From positions 2,667,501 to 2,731,500 of the forward strand of contig JAVHKY010000001.1 in assembly GCA_035079385.1 (NCBI GenBank): DNA of 64,000 bases. The letters run 5' to 3'. The notes beneath the pieces are model-generated. The model saw only the letters and a list, made by a program, of their open reading frames with translations, searched no databases and was not told the origin of the DNA. Made by a program: the position numbers and the translations under genes. Below are positions 47,204 through 58,489 of this stretch, piece by piece. The number at the start of each line of letters is the position of its first letter. Positions within the stretch are counted from its first letter, which is position 1. This DNA comes from Aspidiotus rigidus. Taxonomy: Eukaryota > Arthropoda > Insecta > Hemiptera > Diaspididae.

Positions 47204-50080
47204 TATATTATATAATACCAAGTTTTACTGCTCAAAAATGACATTAGAGCGCGTTATAATCTCGCATCCCGCGTTTACATACATTCGGACCTTGGTAAGT
47301 CGAATCAGAAAGGGACCGAAAAAATTTTTCGAGTTCTTGAAGTTTGACTTGAAGCAATGGAAAAATTCGACTTACTGAAAGAAAAAATTTGACTTGCTCA
47401 TCTCTCCTTAGAAAGAATGATGCGTGTACGTATAAAAATTCAGAATTTTTCCTTTAACGATTTTATTTTACGCGGAGCCATATTTTTAGCGCACATTAAT
47501 CAAGTGAAGACTAAAATTCAATAAAAATAGTGTTCGGGTGGGTCAAGAACGGCAAGTTTTCACAGGAAGAATTGATTGAGAAGTCAAAACATTCGAGTTA
47601 CATTTTGAACGTTCGAGTTCCTGAAGTTCGAGTTACCTACTCGTACTACAAGATTCAACTTTTAGAGGTGAAAATGAATAATTTTTGGTTCGACTTAGCT
47701 ATTGTTGTGTTCGATATGTACGGCGACAAAAAATGTACACACTTGAATGGGAATGCGTCGGGACCAGATTAATTTGTTCGACTTGGCTATTTTTAATTGT
47801 TGCGTAGTATAATAGGTATAATTTTTTTCGAAATGCCGCAGCATGACTGAAAAATTGTCACGCCGTGAATTATTTGAATTCATTGCAAAGAAATTCCGAG
47901 TGGGATAATAATAATATACTAACCCTATATTATAATTAGAGACAAATTAGCTCCTTCTGATCTTCGACAACTCTTCTGAGTTGTCGAGATTCTTCCAGAC
48001 TCTAATAGTGTTGTCCACCCCGCTAAAGTATTGGTCAATGGCATTACAAAATTTAACTCATGATTCATCCAAATCCTTAGTTAAAGTTTCCCCATTGTTT
48101 ATCCTGACTTCCCTTTTGCGTCTAAAGTTCTTGACCATGACCTTTTTTTTAATCTAGAAATTAGGGTGGCGGTTAATCAGTTAATCAGATATCTGTAACT
48201 GCTAGTTTCGTCTACATCTCTCAGTTCTTGCCGGTACACTAAATTCTAGTTTCATTTAGATGGTTCAAAGCCGATAATGGATGACATTTGTTTGAAAATC
48301 ACTTACCGACCTTTTCTAGCTTCAAATTTTCTCACAAAAATTTGTAACTATCACTCGAGGAGTTGAAGATAGGTGCGCTTGTTTTATGTTGTTACGTTTG
48401 TTAACACGTAATCTGATTCTTTCCATATTTATGTTCACTGCATAAGGAAAATGTTAAAACATAGGGTTAACTTCTTCGTATATGAATCAATGATCTTTCT
48501 TCGATAGCTGCTCTTCTATCGAGTCTGCAACATGTCCAATAGACAGAAATAGTATTTCACAGGCTCATCGGGCAATCAGCCCAATCAGTAAAGAGTGTCT
48601 GCGCACCAAAAGTCACTTTCCCAATTCCAAACTGTCGTGTTACAAGTCTGATTTGCAGGCAAAGAGTCGTTCTGTACAAATACATTATTCCCTGGACTAT
48701 AATTATTACTGTTTATTTGCAATAAAACTTATTTATTACACTACATACGTAGCCGGCGTGTCATTTTCCACACCTGATAAATTGAAGAACAAACTAAAAA
48801 CTTCATATCTACTTGATAACAATCTAGATGTACGTATAATCTCGAATATTTAGTACTGTTATAATTATAATCAAAGCAGTCGATACTACCAACGTCGGCA
48901 CGTAAACACTTAATCGAAACGCATGAAATAACGCACACCCATCGATTATTCCGTGTCGCGAGTCAGGAGAAATAAGGATAGGGTCTGTACGATGATATAG
49001 CACGATGAACGGTCAACGAATTGATCCCTAACTATATGAGTTTATAATGCGAATAGCTACTGCCTGTATGTTTCCCATTGTCGCATATAACACGAAAAGG
49101 TAATTCTGCATTCGACGTGTTTCACTTCGTTCTCGTTTGACTGCGTTACGGTTCGGCCTACAAAGCGTAAAGCATGAAACAGATAGTCACCGTAACGTGT
49201 CTCATTCTTCCGCGATTAGGATTCTTATATACAAGTCTTGATCACAGAAAATGTACTTCAGTGCAATATGCGAATGGTCTATAATGTCCCTAAGAGTAAA
49301 GGTTGTAATTATTGTTCTAATTATGGAACGGCTACCGTTGCGGTATGTCTGTTTATTCTTATGCGCGACCATCTATACCGTTACCTTTATACTGAATGAT
49401 GTCAAACATAGGTCTCCGAGCTATACGGTACACGATAACAGAATATTTTATTGCTACCTCTTTACGTTCGCAGTACTTATATCCTATACAATATATTTCA
49501 TCGTCTTGCTAGGTGGTCGATAGTCGTTGATCAGCGTCTCCGTGTCACGAAAATTCAAACTGGGAATGACTTCCATAAGTTTTGCGCTCATCAATGCTGT
49601 GTGGAGAGTACAGTATGGGCCTGTCTAGAATGTGTATAAAGTAACTCGTGGTTGAAGCGCCGCGCCGTACCGTGATATGACTTCAATGAGAAGAAAAACT
49701 CGTACCGGCGCGGCGTAGAAGACGGGGCCGCGCTCAAAAGGCACAACTTTCCATCTACAGCATTGCGTGTTTTTGCTCAGTTCATGATGATAAAAAAAAA
49801 AAAAAAGATCTTCTACATCCTTTATTAAAGAGAAAGAAGAAAAGAAAACATTATGTAAGAATTACTCAGAAACACTTTTCGATGATTTTTCTTATGGCGC
49901 GAACGTTTTAAATATTCCCTGCAAGAAGTTATACTATATCAATAGCAACCACGCGTTTTTGTGTAGAAAATTACGGTCAACCATAATTAAAAGGATACTC
50001 AAAGGAGTAAAACGAAAGGACAATGCAAATATACACCATTGGCACAGGTACGTGAACCGGTCCTACAGAACTCTTTGGTA
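47204..50080. other. Unassigned AT-rich DNA
   Basis: No recognised gene or transposon. Small runs of TTCGACTT/AAGTCGAA recur between 47290 and 47800, perhaps an old tandem repeat. Confidence 0.3.
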
Positions 50081-50425
50081 AGGAGGGGGGGTTGTTGGTA
50101 AATGAAAAACTCAAGCGACAAATTTGATCACCTCGTCGGGATCCGAACCCGAGACCTTTCGCTTGCCGGGCGACTGCTCTAACCACTGTGCTACGAGGGC
50201 GATCAAATCTTCCACGAATTTTTCCAATTACCAACGACGAGAACTAGTACGTCACTACCCGCAACGACGATGAACACTCACCGAGTGTATATTAGAGGGA
50301 GCAAGCACAGCTTGCATCAGACCTCAACAGAACTACCTGACCAAGGAACACAACGAAAGACACAATACTTACGTGCGGGGGTAATATTAAAGGAGGGGGG
50401 TTGTTGGTAAATGAAAAACTCAAGC
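50081..50425. repeat. Direct repeats flanking a tRNA-like segment
   Basis: AGGAGGGGGG-TTGTTGGTAAATGAAAAACTCAAGCGA occurs at 50081-50118 and again at 50391-50427, in the same orientation, with one extra G in the first copy. They bracket the tRNA-like sequence at 50130-50200. The unit may be part of the terminal repeats of the Penelope-like element whose reverse transcriptase follows at 50469. Confidence 0.75.
50130..50200 (-). repeat. tRNA-derived sequence (Ala-GGC-like pseudo-tRNA or SINE head)
   Basis: On the minus strand it folds as a near cloverleaf: acceptor CCTCGT/ACGAGG, a D arm with one mismatch around AGTGGTTAGAGC, an anticodon stem of four pairs around CCGGCAA (anticodon GGC) and a perfect T stem TCGGG-TTCGGAT-CCCGA. 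Position 33 is C rather than U and the first acceptor pairs are broken. The flanks TTTGATC and GATCAAA are also complementary and extend the acceptor stem, which a normal tRNA lacks. A tRNA-derived SINE or element part is most likely. Confidence 0.55.
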
Positions 50426-50473
50426 GAAAAACCCCCCTCCTTTAATATTACCCCCGCACGTAAGCATTGTGTC
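50359..50473. repeat. Near-perfect hairpin with ~42-bp arms
   Basis: The left arm (50359-50400) and right arm (50432-50473) are reverse complements with one mismatch. The key blocks are ACACAAT, CTTACGTGCGGGGG and TAATATTAAAGGAGGGGGG, with a loop of 31 nt. The right arm directly precedes the Penelope-like reverse transcriptase fragment. Confidence 0.85.
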
Positions 50474-50735
50474 TCTCTTTGGTAAGTTTCTTGATTATTT
50501 AAACAACCTTTATTATTCCATAAACTTTACACTGGAAGTTGGTGGCTCACCTATAAACTTTTTGAACTTGTCTATTTCCGTCACTGACGGCGTCCATCAT
50601 GAAGATATTTATAGAAAAAATACCTCGACCGATATTACCATCCACGGGTCGTCATTTGTACCTGTTGCCCACAAAGTTGCTACTTTTAATAGCCTAATAC
50701 ATCGCTTGATTCGTATTGCTCTGAGTCAAGCCGCT
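50469..50735 (+). pseudogene. Penelope-like reverse transcriptase fragment
   Basis: The frame reads INFTLEVGGSPINFLNLSIS, then DIYRKNTSTDITI and HKVATFNSLIHRL. This is the characteristic end of the reverse transcriptase of Penelope-like elements (FLDLTI, IYRKPTxTDxTI, HKxAxFxSxxxRL). Similarity stops at about residue 89 (SQAA), after which the open frame runs into unrelated sequence to 50978. The N-terminal catalytic two thirds are missing and the GIY-YIG part is at 52558, about 1.8 kb away. The two could be parts of one copy pulled apart by later insertion, or separate copies. Confidence 0.75.
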
Positions 50736-50739
50736 TCTA

Positions 50740-52175
50740 GCCCAGGCAGATTAGGTTTTGAAATGGAAATGAATGCCAGCAAAGGTTTTTTTCGTGGATT
50801 ATGTTTAAAATGGTCTCCTGATGAACATACTAAAAGTCCACAACGATCACAGAGCGGGCCCTCCCCCAAAGGGGGTCAAAGTACCACAAAAATTAGTTTT
50901 CTGAGAATAAATCGAAAACTAAGCGTCAGAGAAAAAAAAGTTTTAAACAAAAGTTGTTCCTCATCAAATTTCCTATAACTTTTACTACATGTATGTCAAC
51001 TTAGCCCAAAAACTCGAGCTGAAAAGTTGGTTTGGAAGTTGAGCGATTTTCTAAAATTTTTGATTTTAGTGTTAGTGTAGTCAAATTACACAGGTTTCGG
51101 AAAAAAAAAAAGAACATTGCGACATAGTAAAGGTCTGATTGCTTGAAATGGTCAAGAATGAACTCCAAAACGACATACTAACTTCTCCGCGTTTTTCCCC
51201 AGGAGCATCTTTTTTATTGGGGTTGAAACTCCCTCAAAATCAGTTTTTTGTAAATATCCCGCTTAATACGCATTTTAGTGAAAAAAATCATGAGTCAAAA
51301 AAAAATTCCTCGTGAAATCCAGGCAAACTTGCTGAATTTCTTATTGTTCCAGGCGATATAGGGAATGATACCAAGAAGCTTGTTGTCTCTTGTTTCCTCT
51401 GTTTTGATAATTGCAAGACTCATGTAGTCAATCTCTCACCGCAAAACAAGCTTCTCGGGAGATCGCCTGAAATGGCGGAGCAAGTTTGCCTGACCCAATC
51501 GACTACCAACGTGAAACCCTCATGCGACTACGCCAACTTTGACAAGGAGCGCGTTATTCTCGGATTTGTATTGCGGCGGTTCTTCTTGAATTTGTGGGAG
51601 CACACAACAATAGCAAGCTTCTTGGTGACATTCCTTCCATTGCTTGAAACAATTCCACACGTTAGCCCACTTCAATTGTACGCGGGTCGAAGTCAAAATC
51701 TCACCGCGAGTCCACAACAGAAGACCACATCCATTCCCACCATCGCTTGAAACAACCAGAATGGAAAACTTGAGAGTATAATACAGCAAAAACGTAGCAC
51801 ACGAAATTCAGTCTGTTTTCAGTCCGAAAATGGAGCACGACATGCTGGCCTGGCCTGGCATACAGCCCCCTCATAAGGTTGGAGGAGGAAGAAGACCAGC
51901 ACGAACGGAAAACTCTATGGCACAACCCAGTACAAACGAATCCACCCACTCCAACTAGAAAAATCAAAATGGGGGAAGGGCTCGTATGTTTACAGCCCCC
52001 CATTCAGCTTTTTACATATCATACATGCATAAGAAATGATTTTTAAAATGTCTGTCCATGTATGGAAAACTTTATTTTCATGTATGATAGGCAGTTGATT
52101 ATACCTTTCTCAAAATAATATCGTGCTGCAAATTCCCTGTGAAAATTAATTAAAACTTATAAAATTAGTATACGT
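50740..52175. other. Unassigned DNA between two Penelope-like fragments
   Basis: No recognised gene. Homopolymer A runs lie at 50930 and 51105. Codons 51472-51750 are open but unlike any family I know. Confidence 0.3.
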
Positions 52176-52435
52176 TCCCGTGATAGTCATTTTTCCGAAA
52201 AAAAAAGGCCCCAAATATGGAATGAGAATATTGATCATAAGTATAGAGTACAAAAGAAGCTTTGACGAAGTAAAAAGACATGAAAAACGTTTTCACCTGA
52301 CACAGGTGTTAAGCGGCCATGGCTGCTCCAACAAGAATCTTCATGAGAAGTTAAGGAAACTTGAGCACGCAACGTGTTTGCTCTGTAACCAAGGGAGGGG
52401 CGACGGACCACAACATACCTTATTTGAGTGTGAGG
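52176..52435 (+). repeat. Perfect 260-bp inverted duplicate of a LINE piece (plus copy)
   Basis: Base for base the reverse complement of 53785-54044, including a 9-A run. It encodes FHLTQVLSGHGC and a CX2CN-x6-GPQHTLFECE motif, the zinc-knuckle region after the reverse transcriptase in R1/I-type LINEs. It stops at the exact point where the minus copy continues into more LINE sequence. Confidence 0.9.
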
Positions 52436-52557
52436 GCAGTTGGGCCGTATCCTCCGCCCCTTCGGCTTTCGGCCAGCCTTCTATAATCACAATACTGTTA
52501 AGAGTCTTTTAGTGAAATTAAAGGACCCTATTCCAGTGGTCGAGAGGTTTTTATAGG

Positions 52558-52864
52558 GTGGCTTGTGGAGATTGCCCTAGCGTCTATGTAGGGATTGACG
52601 AACACAAAAAAGCTTGGATAAAAAAGAAAGTAGGGGAGCCAGCCTTCGCTGATCATTTGATCGAAAAAAGGTCACAATTTTAAAGAGAGGTCCGAAGTCC
52701 TCCGTCGTAGGGAAAACTCGTACTTTGAACGTCTGGCCCTTGAGGAAATAGAAATCCTGCGACATCGGAATAATAGTAGCGTTACCGTTTTGAACAGGTA
52801 CATTCCTGAAGAAGGATTGATCGAATTAGTCTACGGGACTGATTCACATTTCGATGACTCATAG
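52558..52864 (+). pseudogene. Penelope-like GIY-YIG endonuclease remnant
   Basis: One frame reads RVACGDCPSVYVG, the first part of a GIY-YIG domain in Penelope-like elements (VxCxxC...YVG), then jumps to IDEHKKAWIKK and FADHLIEK. A 1-nt frameshift in an A run at about 52667 then leads to GHNFKERSEV, LALEEIEILRHRNN and a tail ending in a stop at 52862-52864. Residues between YVG and the DEH stretch are missing, so the nuclease is broken. The order and the 3' flank match the copy at 25745-26250. Confidence 0.75.
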
Positions 52865-53249
52865 CTTCGGTCATTATTCCGTTTAATGTCGCTTGTTCTT
52901 GTTGGTGTTGGGTTCAGTTGCTTTCCATACTTCAAGAATGGCTGATTAGCCGTAAGCGCTCAGTGTTTTCAATTTCGTGCCGTCCTTTACATTTTCCTTT
53001 CATTTTACTCCCGTGAGTATCCTCTTAAGTTACTATCACTTAGCGCGTAGGTAAAACTGATACACGCTGTGTGATATTGAATTTACAGTTCAAAAGTGAA
53101 AAGATGTAAGTTTCATGTATATCAACCTTACTTATCACGTGAAATAGAATTAATTTCCGAATTAATTTGAAACGAGGTCGGTGGTACGTTAGTATCGCAG
53201 CTGATAGCAGTGACACAGAATAATCAAAGACAACATTCGCGTTTATGTC

Positions 53250-54044
53250 ACATTTGCAAACACCGCCTGTCCTCCATGGGTTGCGTATGCATTTTAATTT
53301 TGTTTCCGCCAAAACCGGAATCGACCCTTTTGAGTATAACTTCAGTGAAGGAAGAATCTCCTATGCGAACCCCCTCCTCTACTCGGCAAGTGCCAAGTTG
53401 CAGTGCCCCCTGGCACGCACAAAAACATAAGAACACGCACAACAACAATACCACCACCACGGCACCACACTCCACAATAGAGTAGATTGCTGTTAGAGTT
53501 TTCTCATCTTTTTCTCTCTTCAGGTATGATCTTAGTCCTCTTCTTCCTGAAAATCTGGATGTTGATGATACACAGGTGTCGAGTAGGCCACAAATGGTTC
53601 TGCATTTGCCTATTCCATTCCTGGTCCATCTTGTTCTTCATAACGGTGGCCACAAATGCAGACATCTGGTTCAATGCTTCTTCGGAACCTAGCATGGTGG
53701 ATACCAGGCTACTCGGGTCAAGCGCTTCATCTACCCAGATCTCTTGAAGAGACCGACTAAGCTTGTCCCGCTCACGCCTCTACGCCTCACACTCAAATAA
53801 GGTATGTTGTGGTCCGTCGCCCCTCCCTTGGTTACAGAGCAAACACGTTGCGTGCTCAAGTTTCCTTAACTTCTCATGAAGATTCTTGTTGGAGCAGCCA
53901 TGGCCGCTTAACACCTGTGTCAGGTGAAAACGTTTTTCATGTCTTTTTACTTCGTCAAAGCTTCTTTTGTACTCTATACTTATGATCAATATTCTCATTC
54001 CATATTTGGGGCCTTTTTTTTTCGGAAAAATGACTATCACGGGA
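53250..54044 (-). pseudogene. 5'-truncated R1/I-type LINE fragment
   Basis: The minus-strand sequence reads the post-RT Cys/His domain (FHLTQVLSGHGC ... QHTLFECEA), then a C-terminal tail (SLQEIWVDEALDPSSL, MLGSEEALNQMSAF) and a 3' UTR with the block GTTGTTGTGCGTG-TTCTTATG. The copy at 63415-64000 has the same tail and 3' UTR in the same orientation. It starts sharply at 54044. The first 260 bp are repeated in reverse at 52176-52435. Clade assignment is by motif only. Confidence 0.7.
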
Positions 54045-54649
54045 CAATGGTAAGTTCGAAAGCTCTCATATTTTGGAATTACAAACTAGATAGATTTACC
54101 AACACTTTGAGCCATTAGGTGAGGAATTCCAATAAATAGCCTTTGAGTTATGAGAGAAATAAAGATACCCATTCTATAATTGGCGTCTCTCCCCTACTTG
54201 ATAGTGAAAACCTTGAGTTTGAATGATTGAATACAATTTTTTGGTCTTCATCAAGTATGCTGCGAGTCTACCTTGGTGACCTCATTCTTAATGAATTATT
54301 GATTTATACGTCATTTTTTCATGTATACATAATTGATAGAGGTTCATAGTTGATTTGAGGTGTCTCAGGTGATAGAAATATCATTTTCAATTTAGACTGG
54401 CTTCTCCTCCTTGTAGCTGGATCCCCAGATGAAGAATCTTGGAATGGAGTGTGTATAGAAAATGGTGATGATAACGTGAATACAATTTATGAGTGTATGA
54501 GACGAATATCTGCTAAAGATAGCATTAAGAGATGCCAGGAATCGAAGGTGATGAAGAATTGAGCCACTCAGACTGATATACAGTATACTAGACTAACACT
54601 AGGCTAGGAATAACGTATGGGAAAGAGTAATTGTGAATCTCTTTCTTTT
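54045..54649. other. Unassigned DNA
   Basis: No gene or repeat recognised. Confidence 0.3.
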
Positions 54650-55258
54650 ACCGGCTTTTCTAGCTCGAAAAGTGAGGTATTACACCTGTAGCAAGATTGA
54701 CAGGGGGAGGAAGCAGTGAACTTTCTCGACGCTCTGAAAACCCTACATTACTTTCAGCCTGAAAAAATTCAGATTTCTTTATATATAAGCCTTTATTTAG
54801 GCTTACCTATATACATTTTTTTGTGCGCAGATCTCCTCCAAAACTACTGGATGGATTTTTTCGGGACTTATATAAGTTACTCGTATAGTCTCATATCTGA
54901 AGATGGAAACCAACAAAATTTTTTGACGATTAATTGATAGTAATTCCTCAGAACGTTCCCAATTGAGTTAATACGATTCTGTAGGTTACGCTTAATCATA
55001 TATTGGGAGTAATCGAAAAAATATCAATTTGCAAAAATCGCAGAAACAACTGTTCTAGCCCCGTAGCAAGGTGGGCAGGGGGAGAAGGAGTAGATTTTCT
55101 GAACGTTTCGTAGGTTTTAGATAAGTCCTAGCCTGAATTGAAATAAAATTTCAGGTCTTCTTATTGGATTATAGGTATTTTTACTCTGTTATCAGTTCAT
55201 GTGGCGTCATAGTGATCAATTAGTTTTGCATTGTGAGAAGAAAAGTCGTGCGTGAGTG
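54650..55258 (+). mobile_element. Second HINE-like copy, ~609 bp
   Basis: The left end ACCGGCTTTT and the following AAAAGTGAGGTATTACAC match the insertion at 30741. The line of matches goes on through CAGGGGGAG, TTTCTCGACG and the AAACTACTGG-TGGATT block. The right end GAAAAGTCG-TGCGTGAGTGTTTTTTT matches 31837-31876, with most of the left arm of the terminal hairpin deleted. An internal part is repeated at about 55060-55160 (GTAGCAAG-TGG-CAGGGGGAG). It too sits beside a T run. Confidence 0.65.
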
Positions 55259-57429
55259 TTTTTTTAATAAAATCTTCGATTATTTTTTTTTTTTTTGGTT
55301 CGTAAATGCCGAATATTGCCGAAAACAGTATTTTTACTGCCGAAAAATGCTTTCTTTAAATGTAACATCTATTCTCCAGATTTAAATACATATGAATACC
55401 TACAGTTAGAATATTCTCATCAAACCGACTCACAAATGCTTCGCGCAATTTAATTTTTGTAAAATCTTGTAGAACTTCTTGTTCAACTCAAATATTATTC
55501 TGCGCCATAATTAGCGGTAGATACTCGTACTTCAATTTTCATTTATGTAGTCACAATGAAACCCAGCAATCAACAATTGCGTACAAAGTGGGATAACATA
55601 CTCATATATTTTCTAATATCAAGATATAGAATACTTAGAAAATGTACCCTTGATTGTCGCAATTTTCATCGTCGCGCGTTCGTTCTCGCGCTTCTGTGTG
55701 TATTCTACCCCTCCTTGTGTGTAGTTCGAACAGAGTACGACGATAAAATAACATGGGATAGAGACGAATGCCAGTTAAGCGGGTAACAAACAGCGGCTGT
55801 CGAGGAAGGAAGAAAGAAAGAGAGATTAGGAGTCGTTGTCTTCGCGTATCACTGACAGAAAGATTTATTATTCAAAAGTTAGATGGGGTGTAAAGTGCAT
55901 CCCTTGCGGAGTACGCGGCAGGGATCTATACAGTATACTTACTGTTTCTATTACTCGATGACAAATTGTAAACCATACAACGAATCGTCTAAAGCAATTG
56001 ATTTATCGTATGTTTTTGAGTGTTTCTTTTCAACTCAATTGTATTCGTATACACAAATATCGCTCTATTAGAGGAGCCTCCGAATGATTTGTCGAGGGGG
56101 ACGAAAAAATTGCGAGTAGGTTATTCATATGACGCAAACAATTTTCATTTTCAATATAGGTATTCACTTTTCCCGTGTAGGGTTAATTCTAAAGTATTAA
56201 TTACAGAAGGATTGAAGCATCTTGTTTTCCTAATTACCGCGTAAAATAATTGAGAGGTGCACCTGTATTTAAAAGAAACCAACGCATTCATCGAGACAGA
56301 AAATTAACGAAAAGACACAAAAAAAAAAAGAGGAAGGGGAAAAAAGAGTCTGACATAATTTCTGTCACGTTGTGGAAGCACTTGTATCGATGGAAAAGAT
56401 CATCGCACATTTACTCAAGCAAGACAAGGTATAGAGAGCCACGAACGACTTCTTCAACTTCACAGAAAAGATAGTACCTAAAGCCTCGTGGCGGCTTCCA
56501 GTTTCTTTTCGTTTCATTGTTTTTAGTTGACATTATTTTAATGAAATTAGCCGAACAGAAGGAAAAAAAGAAGAAAAAAAAAAGTAGTCAGCCGCTGATA
56601 GAAAATGTTGTGTAAACTCCCGCTGTTGAGACTTTAGAGGAAGCACATTGCGTAGAATTATCGTAGCCTGAGATCTTCGTCTATGACTGTATGTTGGCGG
56701 GTGGCCTGATGTTAGTGTCCCGTTTCATTTGTGGTGGCCGGGCCCCACAACCTTGTCTCTGTAACGCTGGCGCCATTACGAACCTTTATCTCCGATACGT
56801 ATCAACTAGTTGTTGATACGTGTTATATATTATGCTTCTACATTTCTATGCTGGGCATTTCTACACAGTTTTTTCTTTTTTTTTTTTTCATTCTTAATCT
56901 TTCTATTTTTATTTTATTTTTTTATTCACTTTTCGATTTCGCTTTTATTATTCTCATTCTTCTTTCGCTAAAAATAATATTGTGTAGGATAATTTTGATA
57001 CGAAACCCACTTATATTTTATTTTTATAATAATAATTACACATTCAGTTTATGTTTTTCCTATGATACTTTTCTCGCGAATTTTTGTAATTGACGTGATT
57101 TGTGGTGAATCAATAGCGCTAACTGCGATTTTTGTTCGACAATTTTATTTTTTTGAGAAGAACAATAAATAAATAAATAAATTGACGCAGCACCTCGACA
57201 AGTCATCAACATTATTGCATTATTAATTAAATATTGAAAGTAGAAACAAATCTCACTGTGCTTGATGCAGACAAAGTAGGAACAATTAGTGATACGATTA
57301 AAGTATAAAATTGAACCAAAAATGAACAAAATTTTCTGGCAGAGCAAAATAAATAAAGATCATGTTCATGTCCATCATAATTTATGTCTATCTTTACCAG
57401 TTACTTTTGAATTTGCACCGCTTGTTTGC
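55259..57429. other. Unassigned DNA with one exon-like frame
   Basis: The frame 55556-55786 contains a hydrophobic, signal-peptide-like stretch (RAFVLALLCVFYPSLCVV) followed by an acidic segment, and meets a possible splice donor near its end (GCGG/GTAACA at 55781). I do not recognise it. The rest is AT-rich, with long T and A runs at 56875-56890 and 56568-56584. Confidence 0.3.
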
Positions 57430-57830
57430 AGAGTTAGATCTAGGATACTGTACATTAAGGTACCCGGGGCAAAGTAGCCTGTATGTTAAGCTACTTAGCT
57501 CTTGGGCTCACTCGCTCCGCTTGTTTGCCCCCAATCTTGATCTAGTGTAAGTCTAGTATACTGTACCTTGAGCTATACTTGTACCAATCTCCTGGGGCTC
57601 ACTCGCTTTGCGTGTTTGCCCCCAGTTTTGGTTTAGTGTAAATCTAGTTTACTGTACATTAAGCGCAGAGCAAGTGAGCCCGTACATTAAGCTATAAGTG
57701 GTTTAGGGTAAGTCTAGTATATGTATGTTAAGCTGCCCAGTTCAACCCCAATCTTAAACTAGTGTAAATCTAGTATACTGTGTGTTATGCTACTTAGCTC
57801 CTAGAGCTCATGAAACATGTCGATATATAG
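57430..57830. repeat. Degenerate ~110-bp tandem repeat
   Basis: About four diverged units, each with CTAGTATACTGTACATTAAGC, GGGGCTCACTCGCT and GTTTGCCCCCA. The short CTAGTATA motif continues as scattered copies to 58110 and again at 60650-60740. Confidence 0.7.
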
Positions 57831-58124
57831 GCCAAGGTTAAACTAGTAAAGCTGTAGTATAGTCAAGTATATTGTATATCACTACACCAACTTTTTAAGC
57901 CACTTCCCCAATTTCAGGAATTAGCTTGGAGAAAGGCTAGCCTTCTTAAGCCACTTCAGGTTAGGGGTTGGACATAAAACATTTTAAGCTAGTATACACC
58001 TAGTATACCAGTAGTTTACTTTATAGATCAAGGGGAGATCTAGCCAATTCAGGCCTAGTATAATGAAGGCTTAGCCTAGTATAGGTATGGTATACTGTGT
58101 ATTGAGCCTTAGCATAGGCCTAGT

Positions 58125-58375
58125 GGTGACAGGAAAATTTGCCTGACGAAAGTTTGCCTGAGAAAATTTTCGAGATACAAAAATTTGCCTCATGAGAAAA
58201 TTTGCTTGAGGAAAGTTTACCAGTGCGAAAATTTGTCTGAATTGAAATATTCTTAAGAACTGTAAACAAGAGGTTTGCCTTTAGTCTTACGGTTATACTA
58301 TACTATTGGCCTGGCAAATTTTCTCAAGCAAATTTTCGTACGGCAAATTTTCATCACGTAAATTTTCACTGTATG
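58125..58375. mobile_element. Possible MITE between AGGCCTAGT direct repeats
   Basis: A 251-bp segment lies between two copies of AGGCCTAGT (58116-58124 and 58376-58384). Its ends are loosely inverted (ACAGG-AAAATTT left; ACAGTG-AAAATTT right, reverse complement), and AAATTTGCC/GGCAAATTT motifs repeat throughout. AGGCCTAG is also part of the local satellite, so the flanking repeat may be coincidental. Confidence 0.45.
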
Positions 58376-58489
58376 AGGCCTAGTATACTATTTATGTAAC
58401 TTGAATACTGATATGCCTAGCAATCTATATTATCTGAACTATACCTCCGTACAAATGGTACGTGACTACTTGAACGCGCTGCAATTTCA

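Noticed and set aside
46824..47378. 184-codon plus-strand frame
   Set aside because: It runs straight across the Helitron 3' end (47203) into flanking DNA, so it cannot be an ancestral gene; no motif.
50443..50451. TAATATTAC, identical to the replication-origin nonamer of geminivirus-like circular DNA viruses
   Set aside because: It lies within a hairpin arm, not in a loop, and no Rep gene is nearby; chance or part of the Penelope-like repeat.
52180..52512. 110-codon frame as a stand-alone gene
   Set aside because: It is a LINE post-RT fragment that fuses at 52435 with unrelated sequence; its duplicate at 53785-54044 continues differently.
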